A model generated the notes under the pieces. It did no database searches, was not told where the DNA came from, and was given only the letters and a program-made list of their open reading frames with translations. Position numbers and translations under genes: made by a program. Source: Massilia eurypsychrophila (GTDB lineage Bacteria; Pseudomonadota; Gammaproteobacteria; Burkholderiales; Burkholderiaceae_D). From it: a stretch of 64,000 nucleotides of DNA. The DNA is taken from positions 534,559 through 598,558 of the forward strand of contig NZ_PDOC01000001.1 in NCBI RefSeq assembly GCF_002760655.1, read 5' to 3'. This document shows positions 63,486-64,000 of the stretch, piece after piece (the first letter of the stretch is position 1; the number at the start of each line of letters is the position of its first letter).

Positions 63486-63840
63486 ATGTCGATGGCGAAC
63501 CGTGAAGCACTGAGCATCATCCGCGCCGCGCGCGCCGGCCAGGCCGACGGCCAGCTGGCGCTGGGCAAGCTGTATCTGTTCGGCAGCGCCGGCCTGCCGC
63601 TGAGCCTGCCGACGGCGCTGCACTGGCTCGAGCGCGCCGCCCAGCAGGGCAGCGCCGAAGCGTGCGCCCTGATCGGCGAGAACATCCCGTACGAACTGGC
63701 GCGCCGCAGCGACCGTCCGCTGGCGCAGTGGTACCAGCGCGCCAGCGATGCCGGCGTGGCGCGCGCCGGCCTGGTGCTGGCGCAACTGGTGCTCGGCGAC
63801 GGCGCCGGCGCCGACGCCGCCGCCGCCGGGCCGGCCGGGC
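63486..63840 (+). CDS. Sel1-repeat protein, 3' end missing
   Basis: The frame from ATG 63486 begins MSMANREALSIIRAARAG and has Sel1-type helical repeats (GQLALGKLYLFGSAGLPLS; ALHWLERAAQQGSAEACALIG; LAQWYQRASDAGVARAGLVL). At about 63,810-63,840 the translation turns into low-complexity Ala/Gly, and from there on the other strand encodes the start of gshA. The frame stays open to the end of the window, so the true 3' end is not present or is fused. Sel1 proteins are protein-protein interaction scaffolds. Confidence 0.6.
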
Positions 63841-63967
63841 GCGCCAGCCGGCCTTGCGGGTCGACGCGCAGCGTCTCCCTTTCGATGCCGCGCATGCCCT
63901 GGGCGAGCAGCGCGCGGTGCGCATCGTCGTCCAGCAGGGCCAGGCGGCGGGTCAGTTGGTTCGGCAC
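63841..63967 (-). CDS. gshA: Glutamate-cysteine ligase, N-terminal fragment only
   Basis: GTG at 63967 with AAGGA 6 bases upstream starts MPNQLTRRLALLDDDAH and continues LAQGMRGIERETLRVDPQGR, the conserved N-terminus of GshA (RGIERETLRV with the active-site Glu). Homology is lost after about residue 42, where the intact enzyme (about 520 aa) would continue with LGSALTHPxIT-like sequence. The rest is antisense to the Sel1 gene, so gshA is cut off here. Confidence 0.7.
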
Positions 63968-64000
63968 GGTGAATCCTTTCTTGTCCTGCGTAGCATGTAC

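Overview
The window is chromosomal DNA of a high-GC betaproteobacterium. The gene content and order (petABC followed by sspA-sspB; gpsA-secB-grxC-rhodanese with divergent gpmA-envC-ctpA-moeB; hslVU; a long DksA without a full zinc finger; COG0523 GTPase; xerC with DUF484; neisserial-type porins) fit Oxalobacteraceae such as Massilia, Duganella or Janthinobacterium. The species cannot be fixed from sequence reading alone.

Layout. 0.1-2.2 kb: minus-strand small envelope proteins (DUF2807-like, a 67-aa exported peptide, a YXWGXW-repeat protein, a His/Gly-rich lipoprotein). 2.5-5.3 kb: a histidine-kinase-like protein that has Asp where the phosphoacceptor His should be, a small unknown protein and a double-domain KaiC-like ATPase. 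5.8-12.3 kb: a genomic island bounded by a 61-nt direct repeat of the 3' part of tRNA-Thr(TGT). It carries a serine resolvase with a candidate res site, a 19-bp inverted-repeat pair, orphan genes, a strikingly regular array of seven palindromes (period about 72 bp) and a hipBA toxin-antitoxin operon with three HipB-type operators over its promoter. No integrase is visible. 12.4-16.5 kb: sspB, sspA and cytochrome bc1 (petC, petB, petA), all minus strand. 16.8-26.7 kb: mscL, a DegS-like protease, DUF2461, a cupin, gpsA, secB, grxC, rhodanese, gpmA, envC, a C-terminal processing protease and moeB/thiF.

26.8-37.9 kb: a complete-looking type II secretion operon in the order G-H-I-J-K-L-M-N-D-E-F-C, without gspO, followed by a PlpD-like patatin/beta-barrel protein (37.9-40.2 kb). 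40.2-41.1 kb: a two-gene operon (HicA-like small protein plus HTH protein) whose promoter is overlapped by a perfect palindrome, a toxin-antitoxin-like architecture. 41.3-49.7 kb: an XRE regulator, a TonB-dependent receptor, an SSS-family symporter, a GntR/UTRA regulator, anmK and murQ. Together these look like a locus for uptake and catabolism of anhydro-muropeptides or amino sugars. 49.9-53.2 kb: accessory region with two proteins sharing an unnamed C-terminal domain, a DUF6544-like protein, two pairs of REP-like repeats, a frameshifted NTF2/SnoaL-like gene and a 66-aa basic protein.

53.2-60.3 kb: hslU, hslV, a STAS-domain protein, dksA, a COG0523 GTPase, xerC and a DUF484 protein, all minus strand. 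60.4-63.1 kb: two porin genes. At the right end a Sel1-repeat gene (plus) meets the first 42 codons of gshA (minus) at about 63,840, and neither gene is complete. This is either a rearrangement or an assembly join and should be checked before either gene is used.
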